From NCBI RefSeq assembly GCF_006539165.1, contig NZ_BJMM01000007.1, positions 62,001 to 126,000 on the forward strand: a DNA stretch of 64,000 bases, given 5' to 3'. Of the stretch, positions 17,264-25,785 are shown piece by piece (position 1 is the first letter of the stretch; the number at the start of each line of letters is the position of its first letter). Source of the DNA: Streptomyces cacaoi (GTDB lineage: Bacteria > Actinomycetota > Actinomycetes > Streptomycetales > Streptomycetaceae). The notes beneath the pieces were generated by a model. The model was given only the letters and a program-made list of their open reading frames with translations. It made no database searches and was not told the DNA's origin. A program made the position numbers and the translations under genes.

Positions 17264-17923
17264 ATGCACACCGCTCAACAACCGCACAGCCGGCCAGGAC
17301 AGCACCCCGCCCAGGACCCGGCCACCGGCACCGCACACGGCACACCCGCCGCCCGCCCGGCACACCAGCACGACCCCCGCGTCAGCTGGACCTCCGGCGC
17401 CGACACCCTCGCCGCCACCGCCCCCGTGCTGCGGCAGCGCCGCGACGGCATCCTCCCCGCCGTCGCCGCCGCCCTGTCCATCCGCGGCGAAACCCTCACC
17501 TGCACCGGCAGCCGCGGCGACCAGCCCCCCGCACACCACCCCCTCGTCCAGGACTTCCTCGACACCCTCACCACCGACCACCGCGCCCGCCACACCGGCC
17601 GCTGCCCCGAAGCCGCCCTCCTGTCCCGCTATCTGACGGCCACCGAAGCCGCCCGCGCCGACAAACGCGCCGCCCGCCGCCCCACCCGCAACGGCGGCTC
17701 CGGCAAAGCCGGCAAGAACACCCGCGCCCCCAAACCCCCCAAGCCGCTCACCCTCAGCGAGGCCAAGCGCGCCCTCAAGCACGCCAAGCTCACCGCGCGC
17801 CGCATCCGCGAGGACGGCGACCCCCTGCACGGCACCTACGCGCCCCCCTGCCGCTCCTGCACCGCCCTCCTCGCCCACTTCGGCGTCCGGCCCGTCGACC
17901 CGGCCCAGGAGAGCGCCTCGTGA
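17264..17923 (+). CDS. YwqJ-like deaminase domain protein
   Basis: A protein of 219 aa. The C-terminal two-thirds match the YwqJ-related deaminase family. The catalytic/zinc motif GRCPEAALLSRYL lies near 112-124, and the second zinc motif PPCRSCTALLAHFGV has its Cys near 195 and 198 (CxxC). In the family these bind Zn and place a Glu for nucleotide or nucleic-acid deamination. Between them is a Lys/Arg/Pro-rich linker. There is no signal peptide or toxin-delivery domain, which is unusual for a polymorphic toxin tip and suggests an intracellular role. The ATG at 17264 follows GGGGAGGAAG. Its stop overlaps the GTG of the SUKH-3 gene by 4 bases, so the two are translationally coupled. Confidence 0.8.
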   Translation: MHTAQQPHSRPGQHPAQDPATGTAHGTPAARPAHQHDPRVSWTSGADTLAATAPVLRQRRDGILPAVAAALSIRGETLTCTGSRGDQPPAHHPLVQDFLDTLTTDHRARHTGRCPEAALLSRYLTATEAARADKRAARRPTRNGGSGKAGKNTRAPKPPKPLTLSEAKRALKHAKLTARRIREDGDPLHGTYAPPCRSCTALLAHFGVRPVDPAQESAS

Positions 17924-18501
17924 GCACCACCACGCGCTTCCCCGTCGCCGTCGACGACCCGCTGCGCACCGCAGGCTGGGAGCCCGGCCGCTGGGACATC
18001 CGCCAGGCCGAACTGTGGGCCGACACCCTCCGCGCCCACGTCTCCCCCGCCGGCCACCGGCACGCCGTCTTCCCCGCAGCCGTCGAGGTCTGGGCCGAGT
18101 TCGGCGGACTCGACATCGTCCCCACCGGGCCCGGCCGGCACCTCGCGCCCTCCACCGTGCGCATCGACCCCCTCACCGGGCTGCACGCCGCCCGCACCTT
18201 CGGCGACCTCGGCCGGGCGCTCGCCACCGAGATCTGCCCGCTCGGCACCGACGGCGAAGGCGAGGCCCTCCTCGCCATCGACGCCCAGCGCCGCGTCTAC
18301 AGCCTCGACCCCACCGGCGACTGGTACCTCGGCCCCGACTTCGACACCGCCCTCTCCGCCCTCCTCATGGGCCTCACCCCCACCAAACTCACCGCCCCGA
18401 CGAACCCGAACCCGACCCCGGCAGCCTCGCCCGCTCCGGCCTCTCCGCCCGATCCGACCGCCTCGTCGGCCCAGTCCACCGCTCCCGTCGCGGAGGAATG
18501 A
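17920..18501 (+). CDS. SUKH-3 family immunity-type protein
   Basis: A protein of 193 aa that matches SUKH-3: GWEPGRWDIRQAELWADTLR, then AVEVWAEFGGLDIVPTGPG, then EICPLG-x-DGEGEALLAIDAQRRVYSLD, and a C-terminal helix DFDTALSALLMG. After residue 150 it runs into a Pro/Ser/Ala tail. SUKH-3 proteins are commonly encoded beside YwqJ-type deaminases and are thought to bind and inhibit them. The GTGA overlap with the upstream deaminase gene fits a toxin-antidote-like pair made in fixed ratio. Inhibition has not been shown from this sequence. Confidence 0.85.
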   Translation: MSTTTRFPVAVDDPLRTAGWEPGRWDIRQAELWADTLRAHVSPAGHRHAVFPAAVEVWAEFGGLDIVPTGPGRHLAPSTVRIDPLTGLHAARTFGDLGRALATEICPLGTDGEGEALLAIDAQRRVYSLDPTGDWYLGPDFDTALSALLMGLTPTKLTAPTNPNPTPAASPAPASPPDPTASSAQSTAPVAEE

Positions 18502-18813
18502 CACGCGTCCGGCACAAGACGCGTCCAGGACAAGGGTTTCCGGGCCGGACGCACGCGAGGCGCAAGGCACACCGGGCATTTCGCGGCGGACCTGGCATAC
18601 GGCATGTCGGACACACATACGTCCGGCGCGAGACACGTCGGACACGAGGCACGTCAGGCACAGGGGCACCGGTGCAAGGCGCTCAGGCGCAAAGGGCAAC
18701 GGCGCGAGGCAGGTCAGGCGCAGAAGGCACCGAACGCGAGGCACACGGACACCAGGCACCCCCGGTACGAGGCGTGTACGGGTGCAGGGAGACGGGCCGG
18801 GCGGCGGGTCGGG
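18502..18813. repeat. degenerate ~20-bp repeat spacer
   Basis: This gene-free spacer lies between the 3' ends of two convergent genes. From about 18530 it is made of diverged units around GCGAGGCACGTCAGGCACAG, about 18-21 bases apart. It looks like an aged minisatellite similar in style to that at 12809. I see no terminator-grade hairpin. Confidence 0.6.
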
Positions 18814-20628
18814 TCAGGAGCGGGCGTACGGGATGATCGCCGAGACCCGGAAGCCCCCGGCGTCCGTCGGGCCCGAGACGAACCCCCCGCCGAGCGCGGT
18901 CACCCGCTCCCGCATCCCCACCAGGCCATTGCCCCCACTGGGCAATCCGGCCTCCACCGCACCGTCGACCGCCGGTTCGTTCTCCACCTGGAGCGCCACC
19001 TCCGCCGCACGGTGCGCCACCCGCACCCGCGTCGCCGCGCCCGCCGCATGCTTGTGGACGTTCGTCAACGCCTCCTGCACCACCCGGTACGCGGTCTGCT
19101 CCACCGGCTCGGGGCACTCGCGCACCGGCTCGCCCTCCACGCTCAACTCCACCGTCATGCCCGCCGCGCGCGACTGGCCGACCAGCACGTCCAGCTCCGC
19201 CAGCCGTGGCGCCCCCACGCCCGCGACGGCCTCGGCCACACCGGAACCGGCACCGCCGACCGCCGCCGAGGGCGACCGCCCGGCCCCCGCGGCACCGGAC
19301 GCCGAGCCCACACCCGCGCCCCCGGAAGCAGACACCGTCCCGCCGCCGGACCCCGCCGGCGCGCCCCGCGGCCCGACCACACCGTCCCGTCCCGGCTCCG
19401 CGACGCCCGCACCGACGGCTGCGCCCTCCCCGCGGCCGGCGCCGTCCGCACCGTTCACACCATCCGCCGCGACCGCTTCCACGTCCACGTCCACGTCCAC
19501 ACCGTCCGGACGGACCGCGCCGACCGCAGGGGTCCCACCGGGCGCAACGTCCTCACCGGGCACCGCACCCCCACCGGTTCCGCTGGTCCCACCGGTCCCA
19601 CCGGTCCCACCGGCCCCGCCGTCTGCACCGTCAGCGCCGTCAGCACCGTGAGCCCCCGCCGACGTCCCCCGGCGCGCCCCGGACACCCGCTGCCCGGCCG
19701 CACCGGACCCGGCACCGCGCTGCCCGGCCTCGGCACCGGCTCCGGCCCCGGCCGCGACCGGGAGCGCCCCGGCCGCCGCCCCGGACCTCTCGCCCGCCGC
19801 GGACTTCCCGGCATCCCCGGCCCGCAGCACACCGAGCATCGTGCGCAGCTCCTCCAGCGCCTGCCGCCCCATGTCCCCCACCAGGGCCGCGTTCTTCGAC
19901 GCCTTCTCCGGGTCCTTCAGCGCGACCGCCTGCAACGCCGCCGCGTGCACCACCATCAGGCTCACCCGGTGTGCCACGACGTCGTGCATCTCCCGGGCGA
20001 TCCGGGTGCGCTCCTCGTTCCGCGCCCACTCGGCGCGCTCCTCCGCACGGTCGGCCAGCAGCGACAGCTCCCGCTCCAGACCGTCAGCGCGTTCGCGCAG
20101 CGACTCCACCAGCCGGCGCCGCGCCCCCACGTACAGGCCCAGCAGCACCGGCGGCGCCGTCATCCCCACGGACCACAGCACCGACATCAGCGGCACGAAC
20201 CACGCCGACGGGTTGAAGTCGGGATCCTGGCCGATGCCCTGGCCCAGCCGGACCATCACCATCACCAGCGTGCCCAGGGCCGCCATCGAGGCGAGCAGCC
20301 CCGTGATCCGGCGCGGCACCTCCGTCGCGGCCAGGGTGTAGAGCCCGACGATGCTCATCAGCGTGCCCATCTCGGCCGGTATCACCGCGATGGCCACCAG
20401 CACGACGGCGATCGGCCACCGGCGGCGCAGCACCAGCAGACCGCCCACCAGCAGCCCCAGCAGCACCGTGAGCGCCGTCGGAAGGCCCGTCTCCCGGGCG
20501 AAGCTCTCCCCCTGAAGACCGCATTCGGCGGCCGAGGCCACCCCCAGGAACACATCGAGAACCACGCTGCGCGGACGGCCCCACCACCACGGTGCGCCCC
20601 TGGCGCGGTTTTCCCCCGTCTCGGTCAT
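18814..20628 (-). CDS. sensor histidine kinase (HisKA_3 type) with a giant low-complexity insert
   Basis: A membrane kinase of 604 aa with about five transmembrane helices in the first 210 residues. A HisKA_3 dimerisation helix follows (REMHDVVAHRVSLMVVH, with the phosphorylated His in EMHD), and the C-terminal HATPase has the N-box EALTNVHKHA and G-box GNGLVGMRERV. About 200 Gly/Ala/Asp/Thr-rich residues are inserted between the DHp domain and the ATPase, encoded by short tandem repeats near 19215-19808. The usual linker there is far shorter. No response regulator gene is adjacent, so its partner is unknown. The ATG at 20628 (MTETGEN) is the likely start because the frame upstream has no family match. 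Confidence 0.85.
   Translation of the reverse strand: MTETGENRARGAPWWWGRPRSVVLDVFLGVASAAECGLQGESFARETGLPTALTVLLGLLVGGLLVLRRRWPIAVVLVAIAVIPAEMGTLMSIVGLYTLAATEVPRRITGLLASMAALGTLVMVMVRLGQGIGQDPDFNPSAWFVPLMSVLWSVGMTAPPVLLGLYVGARRRLVESLRERADGLERELSLLADRAEERAEWARNEERTRIAREMHDVVAHRVSLMVVHAAALQAVALKDPEKASKNAALVGDMGRQALEELRTMLGVLRAGDAGKSAAGERSGAAAGALPVAAGAGAGAEAGQRGAGSGAAGQRVSGARRGTSAGAHGADGADGADGGAGGTGGTGGTSGTGGGAVPGEDVAPGGTPAVGAVRPDGVDVDVDVEAVAADGVNGADGAGRGEGAAVGAGVAEPGRDGVVGPRGAPAGSGGGTVSASGGAGVGSASGAAGAGRSPSAAVGGAGSGVAEAVAGVGAPRLAELDVLVGQSRAAGMTVELSVEGEPVRECPEPVEQTAYRVVQEALTNVHKHAAGAATRVRVAHRAAEVALQVENEPAVDGAVEAGLPSGGNGLVGMRERVTALGGGFVSGPTDAGGFRVSAIIPYARS
19215..19808. repeat. in-frame low-complexity repeat block in the kinase gene
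   Basis: This part of the kinase gene contains short tandem runs, for example four 9-base units around CCACCGGTC near 19576-19611 and four CACGTC-type hexamers near 19480-19499. All keep the frame and encode Gly-Gly-Thr and Asp-Val runs. It is coding, with no other feature inside. Confidence 0.7.
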
Positions 20629-20805
20629 ACCGCCCAGCGTACGACCGGGCTCCACGCCCTTTCCGTGCGAGCCCCGGAACCCCCAGTTCCGTGCTTCTAG
20701 CCGTGACCTGCCTCTTTCGCAATCGAACAGAGAACCTGCACTCGAACCGCTGAATTGTGACCGTTTTCGGCAGAGCACAGGGCCTCGCTCCCGGAATCTG
20801 AATCC

Positions 20806-21921
20806 ATGACCGAGACCCCCGAACCGCACCGGCCCCCATCGACACCAGGCACCCCGAGCACACCGGCCGCCTCCGGCACCTCCACCGCACACCCCGAACC
20901 CGGCGCACCCGCACCACCCGGCGGACCCGCACCACCCGCACCACCCGGCGGGCCCGCACCACCCGGTTCACCCGGCGGGCCCGACTCACCCGGCACGTCC
21001 GCCGAACCCACCGAACCCGCCGAACCCGCTGAACCCGCCGCGCCGGACGCGCCGACCGCGCCGGACGACCCCGAGTACGCACGCCTCCGCGAGCAGGCCC
21101 TCGCCCTCCGCCGCGCCGGGCTCAGCCGTCGCCGGATCCGCGACCGCCTCAAGATCGGCAACAACGACCTCCTCGGCCGGCTGCTGCGCGGCGAGCCCCC
21201 ACCCGCCTGGACCCGCCGCCCCAACGCCAAGGACGACCTGCGCGCCCGCGCCCGCGAACTGCGCCTGCTGGGCTGGACCTACGACCGCATCGAGCTGGAG
21301 CTGGGCGTCTCCCGCAGCTCGGTCTCCCTGTGGGTACGGGACCTCCCGAGACCGAAGCCCCGCTACACCCCGGAGGAGCAGCGGGCCCTGATGCGGGAGG
21401 GGCTCGCGGAGCAGCGCAGAGCGCGCGACCGGCTGCGCGAGGAGACCCGGCAGCGGGCCCGCGAGGAGATCGGCCCCCTCACCGACCGGGAGCTGTTCCT
21501 GGTCGGGGTGGGGCTGTACTGGGCGGAGGGCAGCAAGAGCAAGCCCTACCGCCGGGAGGAGAACGTCGTATTCGTCAACAGCGACCCGGACATGATCCGT
21601 CTGTACCTGGCGTGGCTGGACCTGCTGGGCGTGGAAAGGGACCGTCTCCGCTTCACCGTCATGATCCACGAATCGGCCGATGTCCGAGCCGCCGAGCGGT
21701 ACTGGGCCGACCTCGCGGCGGCCGGTCCCGAGTCGTTCAACAAGACGACGTTGAAGCGGCACAATCCCAGAACGGTCCGTAAGAACACCGGAGAGAATTA
21801 CCGAGGGTGCCTGGTCGTGCGCGTCCGGCAGGGCGCCGAGCTGTACCGTCGCATCGAAGGCTGGTGGTACGGCATAGTGTTGGGGATCGATTCGGCAGCC
21901 GAGGCAGGTTGTCCGAATTGA
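20806..21921 (+). CDS. HTH protein with a LAGLIDADG-like C-terminal region
   Basis: A protein of 371 aa. The first 85 residues are a Pro/Gly/Ala repeat tail. Two helix-turn-helix segments follow (residues about 90-130, RAGLSRRRIRDRLKIGNNDLLG, and about 145-175, GWTYDRIELELGVSRSSVSLWV). After a basic coiled stretch, the last 160 residues contain FLVGVGLYWAEGSKS, then NSDPDMIRLYLAWLDLLGV, then HESADVRAAERYW. This order resembles one LAGLIDADG homing-endonuclease repeat, with AEG in place of DADG. That resemblance is my inference. The gene ends 11 bases before tRNA-Gln. It could be a domesticated homing-endonuclease-like regulator. Confidence 0.75.
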   Translation: MTETPEPHRPPSTPGTPSTPAASGTSTAHPEPGAPAPPGGPAPPAPPGGPAPPGSPGGPDSPGTSAEPTEPAEPAEPAAPDAPTAPDDPEYARLREQALALRRAGLSRRRIRDRLKIGNNDLLGRLLRGEPPPAWTRRPNAKDDLRARARELRLLGWTYDRIELELGVSRSSVSLWVRDLPRPKPRYTPEEQRALMREGLAEQRRARDRLREETRQRAREEIGPLTDRELFLVGVGLYWAEGSKSKPYRREENVVFVNSDPDMIRLYLAWLDLLGVERDRLRFTVMIHESADVRAAERYWADLAAAGPESFNKTTLKRHNPRTVRKNTGENYRGCLVVRVRQGAELYRRIEGWWYGIVLGIDSAAEAGCPN

Positions 21922-21932
21922 CCAACTTGCCA

Positions 21933-22004
21933 TCCCCTGTGGTGTAATCGGCAACACAGTCCGCTTTGGACGGATCATTCCAGGTTCGAGTCCTGGCAGG
22001 GGAG
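21933..22004 (+). tRNA. tRNA-Gln (anticodon UUG)
   Basis: A complete 72-base cloverleaf. The acceptor arms are TCCCCTG and CAGGGGA with a discriminator G, and the anticodon stem GTCCG/CGGAT has loop CTTTGGA, giving anticodon TTG. The T arm is CCAGG-TTCGAGT-CCTGG. The CCA end is not encoded. It lies between the HTH gene and glmU and is probably transcribed separately or as a leader to glmU. Confidence 0.96.
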
Positions 22005-22129
22005 CCCGCACGACAGCCTTTCCGGCTCCGCCGTTCCCTCACCGCCATGCCCCGCCCCCGCTTCAGGTGCGCAAACCCCCCGGTATCCTGCCGAACAGCA
22101 CCCCACCCCCGAAGCCGAAGGGCACACCC

Positions 22130-23653
22130 GTGAGCGCCAATCGCCCGGCAGCCGTCGTCGTACTCGCAGCGGGTGAGGGCACCCGCATGAAGTCCGCGAC
22201 CCCCAAGGTTCTGCACGAGATCTGCGGCAGGTCCCTCGTCGGCCATGTGGTGAACGCCGCACGGACGCTCGATCCCGAGCAGCTCGTGGTGATCGTCGGA
22301 CACGGCCGCGAGAAGGTCACCGCGCATCTGGCGGAGACCGGCGCTGATGTCTCCACCGCCGTCCAGCACGAGCAGAACGGCACGGGGCACGCGGTGCGTA
22401 CGGGCCTGGAGGAGCTGGGCCGTCAGGGCGCGGTGCTCGACGGCACCGTGCTGGTGACGTGCGGTGACACCCCGCTGCTGACGGGGGCGACGCTCCAGCG
22501 GCTGGCCGACACCCACACCGCGGACGGCAACGCCGTCACCGTGCTGACGGCCGAGGTGCCGGACGCGACGGGCTACGGCCGTATCGTCCGCGATCCGGCG
22601 GGCGGCGCCGTGACGGCGATCGTCGAGCACAAGGACGCGACGGTGGCGCAGCGGGCCATCCGGGAGATCAACTCCGGGGTGTTCGCGTTCGACGGCCGGC
22701 TGCTGTCGGAGGCGCTGGGCAAGGTCCGTACGGACAACAGCCAGGGTGAGGAGTACCTCACGGATGTGCTGGGGATCCTGCGCGAGGCCGGTCACCGGGT
22801 GGGGGCGGCGCTGGCGGACGATCACCGGGAGATCGCGGGGATCAACAACCGGGTGCAGCTGGCCGAGGCCCGGCGGATGCTGAACGCGCGGCTGGTCGAG
22901 GACGCGATGCTGGCCGGTGTGACGGTGGTCGATCCGGCGACGACGTGGCTGGACGCGGCGGTGACGTACGAGCCGGATGCGACGGTGCACCCGAACTGCC
23001 AGCTGCTGGGCGCCACTCATCTGGGCGCGGACTGCGAGGTGGGGCCGAATTCGCGGCTGACGGACACCCGGGTCGGTGCGGGCGCCTCGGTGAGCAACAC
23101 GGTGGCGCAGGGCGCGGAGATCGGCCCGGAGGCGTCGGTCGGTCCGTACACCTATCTGCGGCCGGGTACGCGGCTGGAGCGGAAGGTGAAGGCGGGCAGT
23201 TTCGTCGAGATGAAGAACGCGGAGATCGGCGAGGCGACGAAGGTGCCGCATCTGTCGTATGTGGGCGATGCGGAGATCGGTGAGCACAGCAACATCGGTG
23301 CGGCGAGTGTGTTCGTGAACTACGACGGGGTGAACAAGCACCGGACGACGGTGGGCGCGCACTGCCGGACGGGCGCGGACAACATGTTCGTGGCGCCGGT
23401 CACGGTGGGGGACGGTGCGTACACCGCTGCGGGTTCGGTGATCACGAAGGATGTGCCGCCCGGTTCGCTGGCGGTGGCGCGTGGTCAGCAGCGCAATATC
23501 GCGGGCTGGGTGGCGCGGAAGCGTCCGGGGAGCGCGGCGGCGCAGGCCGCGGAGTCGGCGCAGGCAGCGCAGTCAGCGCAGGCGGAGGGCGAAGCCGCGG
23601 AGGGCTCGGAAGCTGCGCGGAGTGGCGGCGCGGAGGCGGAGAGGAACAGCTGA
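22130..23653 (+). CDS. glmU: bifunctional GlmU: UDP-GlcNAc pyrophosphorylase / GlcN-1-P acetyltransferase
   Basis: This enzyme makes UDP-N-acetylglucosamine for peptidoglycan by acetylating GlcN-1-P and then uridylylating it. The protein has 507 aa. The N-terminal nucleotidyltransferase shows LAAGEGTRMKSATPKVLH and GDTPLL, and the left-handed beta-helix acyltransferase has hexapeptide repeats, the acid pair region RPGTRLERKVKAGSFVEMKNAEIG, and GDAEIGEHSNIGAASVFVNYDG. The GTG at 22130 is chosen because the family begins ...RPAAVVVLAAGEGTRM. A 35-residue Ala/Glu tail at the C-terminus is an actinobacterial extension. It lies 171 bases upstream of prs. Confidence 0.97.
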   Translation: MSANRPAAVVVLAAGEGTRMKSATPKVLHEICGRSLVGHVVNAARTLDPEQLVVIVGHGREKVTAHLAETGADVSTAVQHEQNGTGHAVRTGLEELGRQGAVLDGTVLVTCGDTPLLTGATLQRLADTHTADGNAVTVLTAEVPDATGYGRIVRDPAGGAVTAIVEHKDATVAQRAIREINSGVFAFDGRLLSEALGKVRTDNSQGEEYLTDVLGILREAGHRVGAALADDHREIAGINNRVQLAEARRMLNARLVEDAMLAGVTVVDPATTWLDAAVTYEPDATVHPNCQLLGATHLGADCEVGPNSRLTDTRVGAGASVSNTVAQGAEIGPEASVGPYTYLRPGTRLERKVKAGSFVEMKNAEIGEATKVPHLSYVGDAEIGEHSNIGAASVFVNYDGVNKHRTTVGAHCRTGADNMFVAPVTVGDGAYTAAGSVITKDVPPGSLAVARGQQRNIAGWVARKRPGSAAAQAAESAQAAQSAQAEGEAAEGSEAARSGGAEAERNS

Positions 23654-23824
23654 CCGGGTATCCCGGGCGTGAAGGCGAACGCGTACGGTTGAGAGGGGCC
23701 GGATGAGCCATGCGGCCGGAAACCGACGCGCCGCCGATCCGGAACCGACGTGCCGCCGACCCGTCGCCGATCAGCCGCCGATGAACCAGCCGCTGTGCGG
23801 CGCACACACAGGGAGACAACAGCA

Positions 23825-24802
23825 GTGACCGGGATCAAGACGACCGGCGAGAAGAAACTGATGCTCTTCTCCGGCCGCGCTCACCCCGAACTGGCCGAAG
23901 AAGTCGCGAAGCAGCTCGGAATCGGCGTGGTCCCGACCAAGGCTTTCGACTTCGCGAACGGTGAGATCTACGTCCGTTTCCAGGAGTCCGCGCGCGGCGC
24001 CGACTGCTTCTTGATGCAGAGCCACACGGCTCCGATCAACAAGTGGATCGTCGAGCAGCTGATCATGATCGATGCGCTCAAGCGTGCCTCGGCGCGGAGC
24101 ATCACCGTGATTGTGCCGTTCTACGGCTATGCGCGGCAGGACAAGAAGCACCGGGGCCGGGAGCCGATCTCCGCGCGGCTGATGGCGGACATGTTCCGCA
24201 CGGCGGGTGCGGACCGGATCCTGACGGTGGATCTGCACACCGATCAGATTCAGGGCTTCTTCGACGGCCCGGTCGACCACCTGTTCGCGCTGCCGCTGCT
24301 GGCGGACTATGTGGGCGCCAAGGTGGACCGCGACAAGCTGACGGTCGTCTCGCCGGACGCCGGCCGGGTGCGGGTGGCGGACCGGTGGGCGGACCGGCTG
24401 GGTGCGCCGCTGGCGATCGTCCACAAGCGCCGGGATCCGGACGTGGCGAACCAGGTGACGGTGCACGAGGTCGTCGGCGAGGTGAAGGACCGGGTGTGCG
24501 TCCTGGTCGACGACATGATCGACACGGGTGGCACGATCTGTGCGGCGGCGGACGCGCTGTTCGCGAACGGTGCGGCGGACGTCATCGTGACGGCGACGCA
24601 CGGTGTGCTGTCGGGTCCGGCGGCGGACCGGCTGAAGAATTCGAAGGTGAGCGAGTTCGTGTTCACGAACACGCTGCCGACGCCGGGTGAGCTGGAGCTG
24701 GAGAAGATCACGGTGCTGTCGATGGCGCCGACGATCGCGCGCGCCGTGCGAGAGGTGTTCGAGGACGGTTCGGTGACGAGCCTCTTCGACGAGCAGGCGT
24801 GA
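23825..24802 (+). CDS. prs: ribose-phosphate pyrophosphokinase
   Basis: It makes PRPP from ribose-5-phosphate and ATP for purine, pyrimidine, His, Trp and NAD synthesis. The protein has 325 aa, near the family norm. It shows ANGEIYVRFQESARGAD, the catalytic loop VIPFYGYARQDKKHRGREPIS, DLHTDQIQGFFD, and the PRPP loop VCVLVDDMIDTGGTI. The GTG at 23825 has GGGAG 8 bases upstream and gives the usual N-terminus TGIKTTGEKKLMLFSGRAHPELAEEV. The glmU-prs-rplY order is typical for actinobacteria. Confidence 0.97.
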   Translation: MTGIKTTGEKKLMLFSGRAHPELAEEVAKQLGIGVVPTKAFDFANGEIYVRFQESARGADCFLMQSHTAPINKWIVEQLIMIDALKRASARSITVIVPFYGYARQDKKHRGREPISARLMADMFRTAGADRILTVDLHTDQIQGFFDGPVDHLFALPLLADYVGAKVDRDKLTVVSPDAGRVRVADRWADRLGAPLAIVHKRRDPDVANQVTVHEVVGEVKDRVCVLVDDMIDTGGTICAAADALFANGAADVIVTATHGVLSGPAADRLKNSKVSEFVFTNTLPTPGELELEKITVLSMAPTIARAVREVFEDGSVTSLFDEQA

Positions 24803-24848
24803 GGCCCCGCGCCCGGGGCTGTACGGGCGGTTTGTGATCGATTTCCGG

Positions 24849-24900
24849 CCGGCCTCTTTCGCCGAGTAGACTCATCGGGTCGCTCGGCGAGGGAGGCCGG
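24849..24900 (+). promoter_or_regulatory. 18-bp hairpin with a TAGACT box in its loop, between prs and rplY
   Basis: CCGGCCTCTTTCGCCGAG (24849-24866) can pair along its whole length (two G-U pairs) with CTCGGCGAGGGAGGCCGG (24883-24900), leaving a 16-base loop. The loop starts with TAGACT (24867-24872), a good -10 box for the main sigma factor. A poor -35 (TTTCCG at 24842) lies 19 bases upstream. It may be the prs terminator and the rplY promoter overlaid, or one of the two. Confidence 0.6.
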
Positions 24901-25013
24901 TCGCGTGTGTGCGGTCGGCGGCTCCGTAATCGACGCGCGCTCTGAGTAGCAGGTCCGTCGGGACCGAGTGGCATGCACGTGTTGTTCGTTTCCGACTTCT
25001 ACGAGGAGCGCAG

Positions 25014-25601
25014 ATGGCTGACGTCAAGCTTTCCGCCACGGTCCGCAACGAGTTCGGCAAGGGTGCCTCCCGCCGGCTCCGCCAGGAGGGCAAGATCCCG
25101 GCCGTGGTCTACGGGCACGGTGCCGAGCCGGTGCACATCGCCCTGCCGAGCTACGACATGATGATGGCCCTGAAGACGTCGAACGTCCTGATCAACCTGG
25201 ACATCGACGGCAAGCAGGAGCTGGTCATCCCCAAGGCGGTGCAGCGTGAGGCGATCCGCCAGTTCCTGATCCACGTGGACCTGCTGATCGTCAAGCGCGG
25301 CGAGAAGGTCAGCGTGGACGTGCCGATCCACATCGAGGGCGACCTGGGCCCGGGCCAGCACCTGCTGGAGCACGTCTACAACTCGCTGCCGGTCGAGGCC
25401 GAGGCCACGCACATCCCGGAGACGGTGACGGTGTCGGTCGAGGGCCTCGTCGCGGGTGACTCGGTGGCCGCCAAGGACATCAAGCTGCCGAAGGGCACGT
25501 CGCTGGCGATCGAGGGCGACGAGACCGTCATCCAGGTCCTGGCCGCGCAGGCCGAGGAGCCCGGCGAGGAAGAGGGCGGCGAGGAGGCCGCCGCCGAGTA
25601 A
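25014..25601 (+). CDS. rplY: 50S ribosomal protein L25 / general stress protein Ctc
   Basis: A 5S rRNA-binding ribosomal protein of the long Ctc type (195 aa). The N-terminal L25 domain has FGKGASRRLRQEGKIPAVVYGHG, and the C-terminal TL5/Ctc domain has HIPETVTVSVEGLVAGDSVAAKDIKLPKG. The acidic Glu/Ala tail is usual in actinobacteria. The ATG at 25014 is preceded by GAGGAG. It sits between prs and pth, as in related genomes. A small 7-bp hairpin at 25623-25642 follows, but it is weak as a terminator, so read-through into pth is possible. Confidence 0.95.
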   Translation: MADVKLSATVRNEFGKGASRRLRQEGKIPAVVYGHGAEPVHIALPSYDMMMALKTSNVLINLDIDGKQELVIPKAVQREAIRQFLIHVDLLIVKRGEKVSVDVPIHIEGDLGPGQHLLEHVYNSLPVEAEATHIPETVTVSVEGLVAGDSVAAKDIKLPKGTSLAIEGDETVIQVLAAQAEEPGEEEGGEEAAAE

Positions 25602-25785
25602 CGTTCCTCGGCTTCTTCTCCTGCCGGGCCGTGGTGCCCGGCGTCCGTCCGCCCCCGCCCGGGTCGTGGTCCGCGCTGCGGGCCCGTCCGCGCGGGGGCG
25701 GCTTGCACGGTCCGGCCCGGCCCGGACGCCCTCCCCGGCCGCGCGCCGGGGCCCCTGAGACACCGACGGCACGGAAGGCACACAG

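Noticed and set aside
13024..18501. Contact-dependent or Rhs toxin locus
   Set aside because: The toxin-type domains are at hand but no delivery domain, signal peptide or secretion gene is present, so I do not call it a secreted polymorphic toxin locus.
21922..22129. Prophage or integrative-element attachment site at tRNA-Gln
   Set aside because: No integrase gene and no second copy of the tRNA 3' end were seen in the window.
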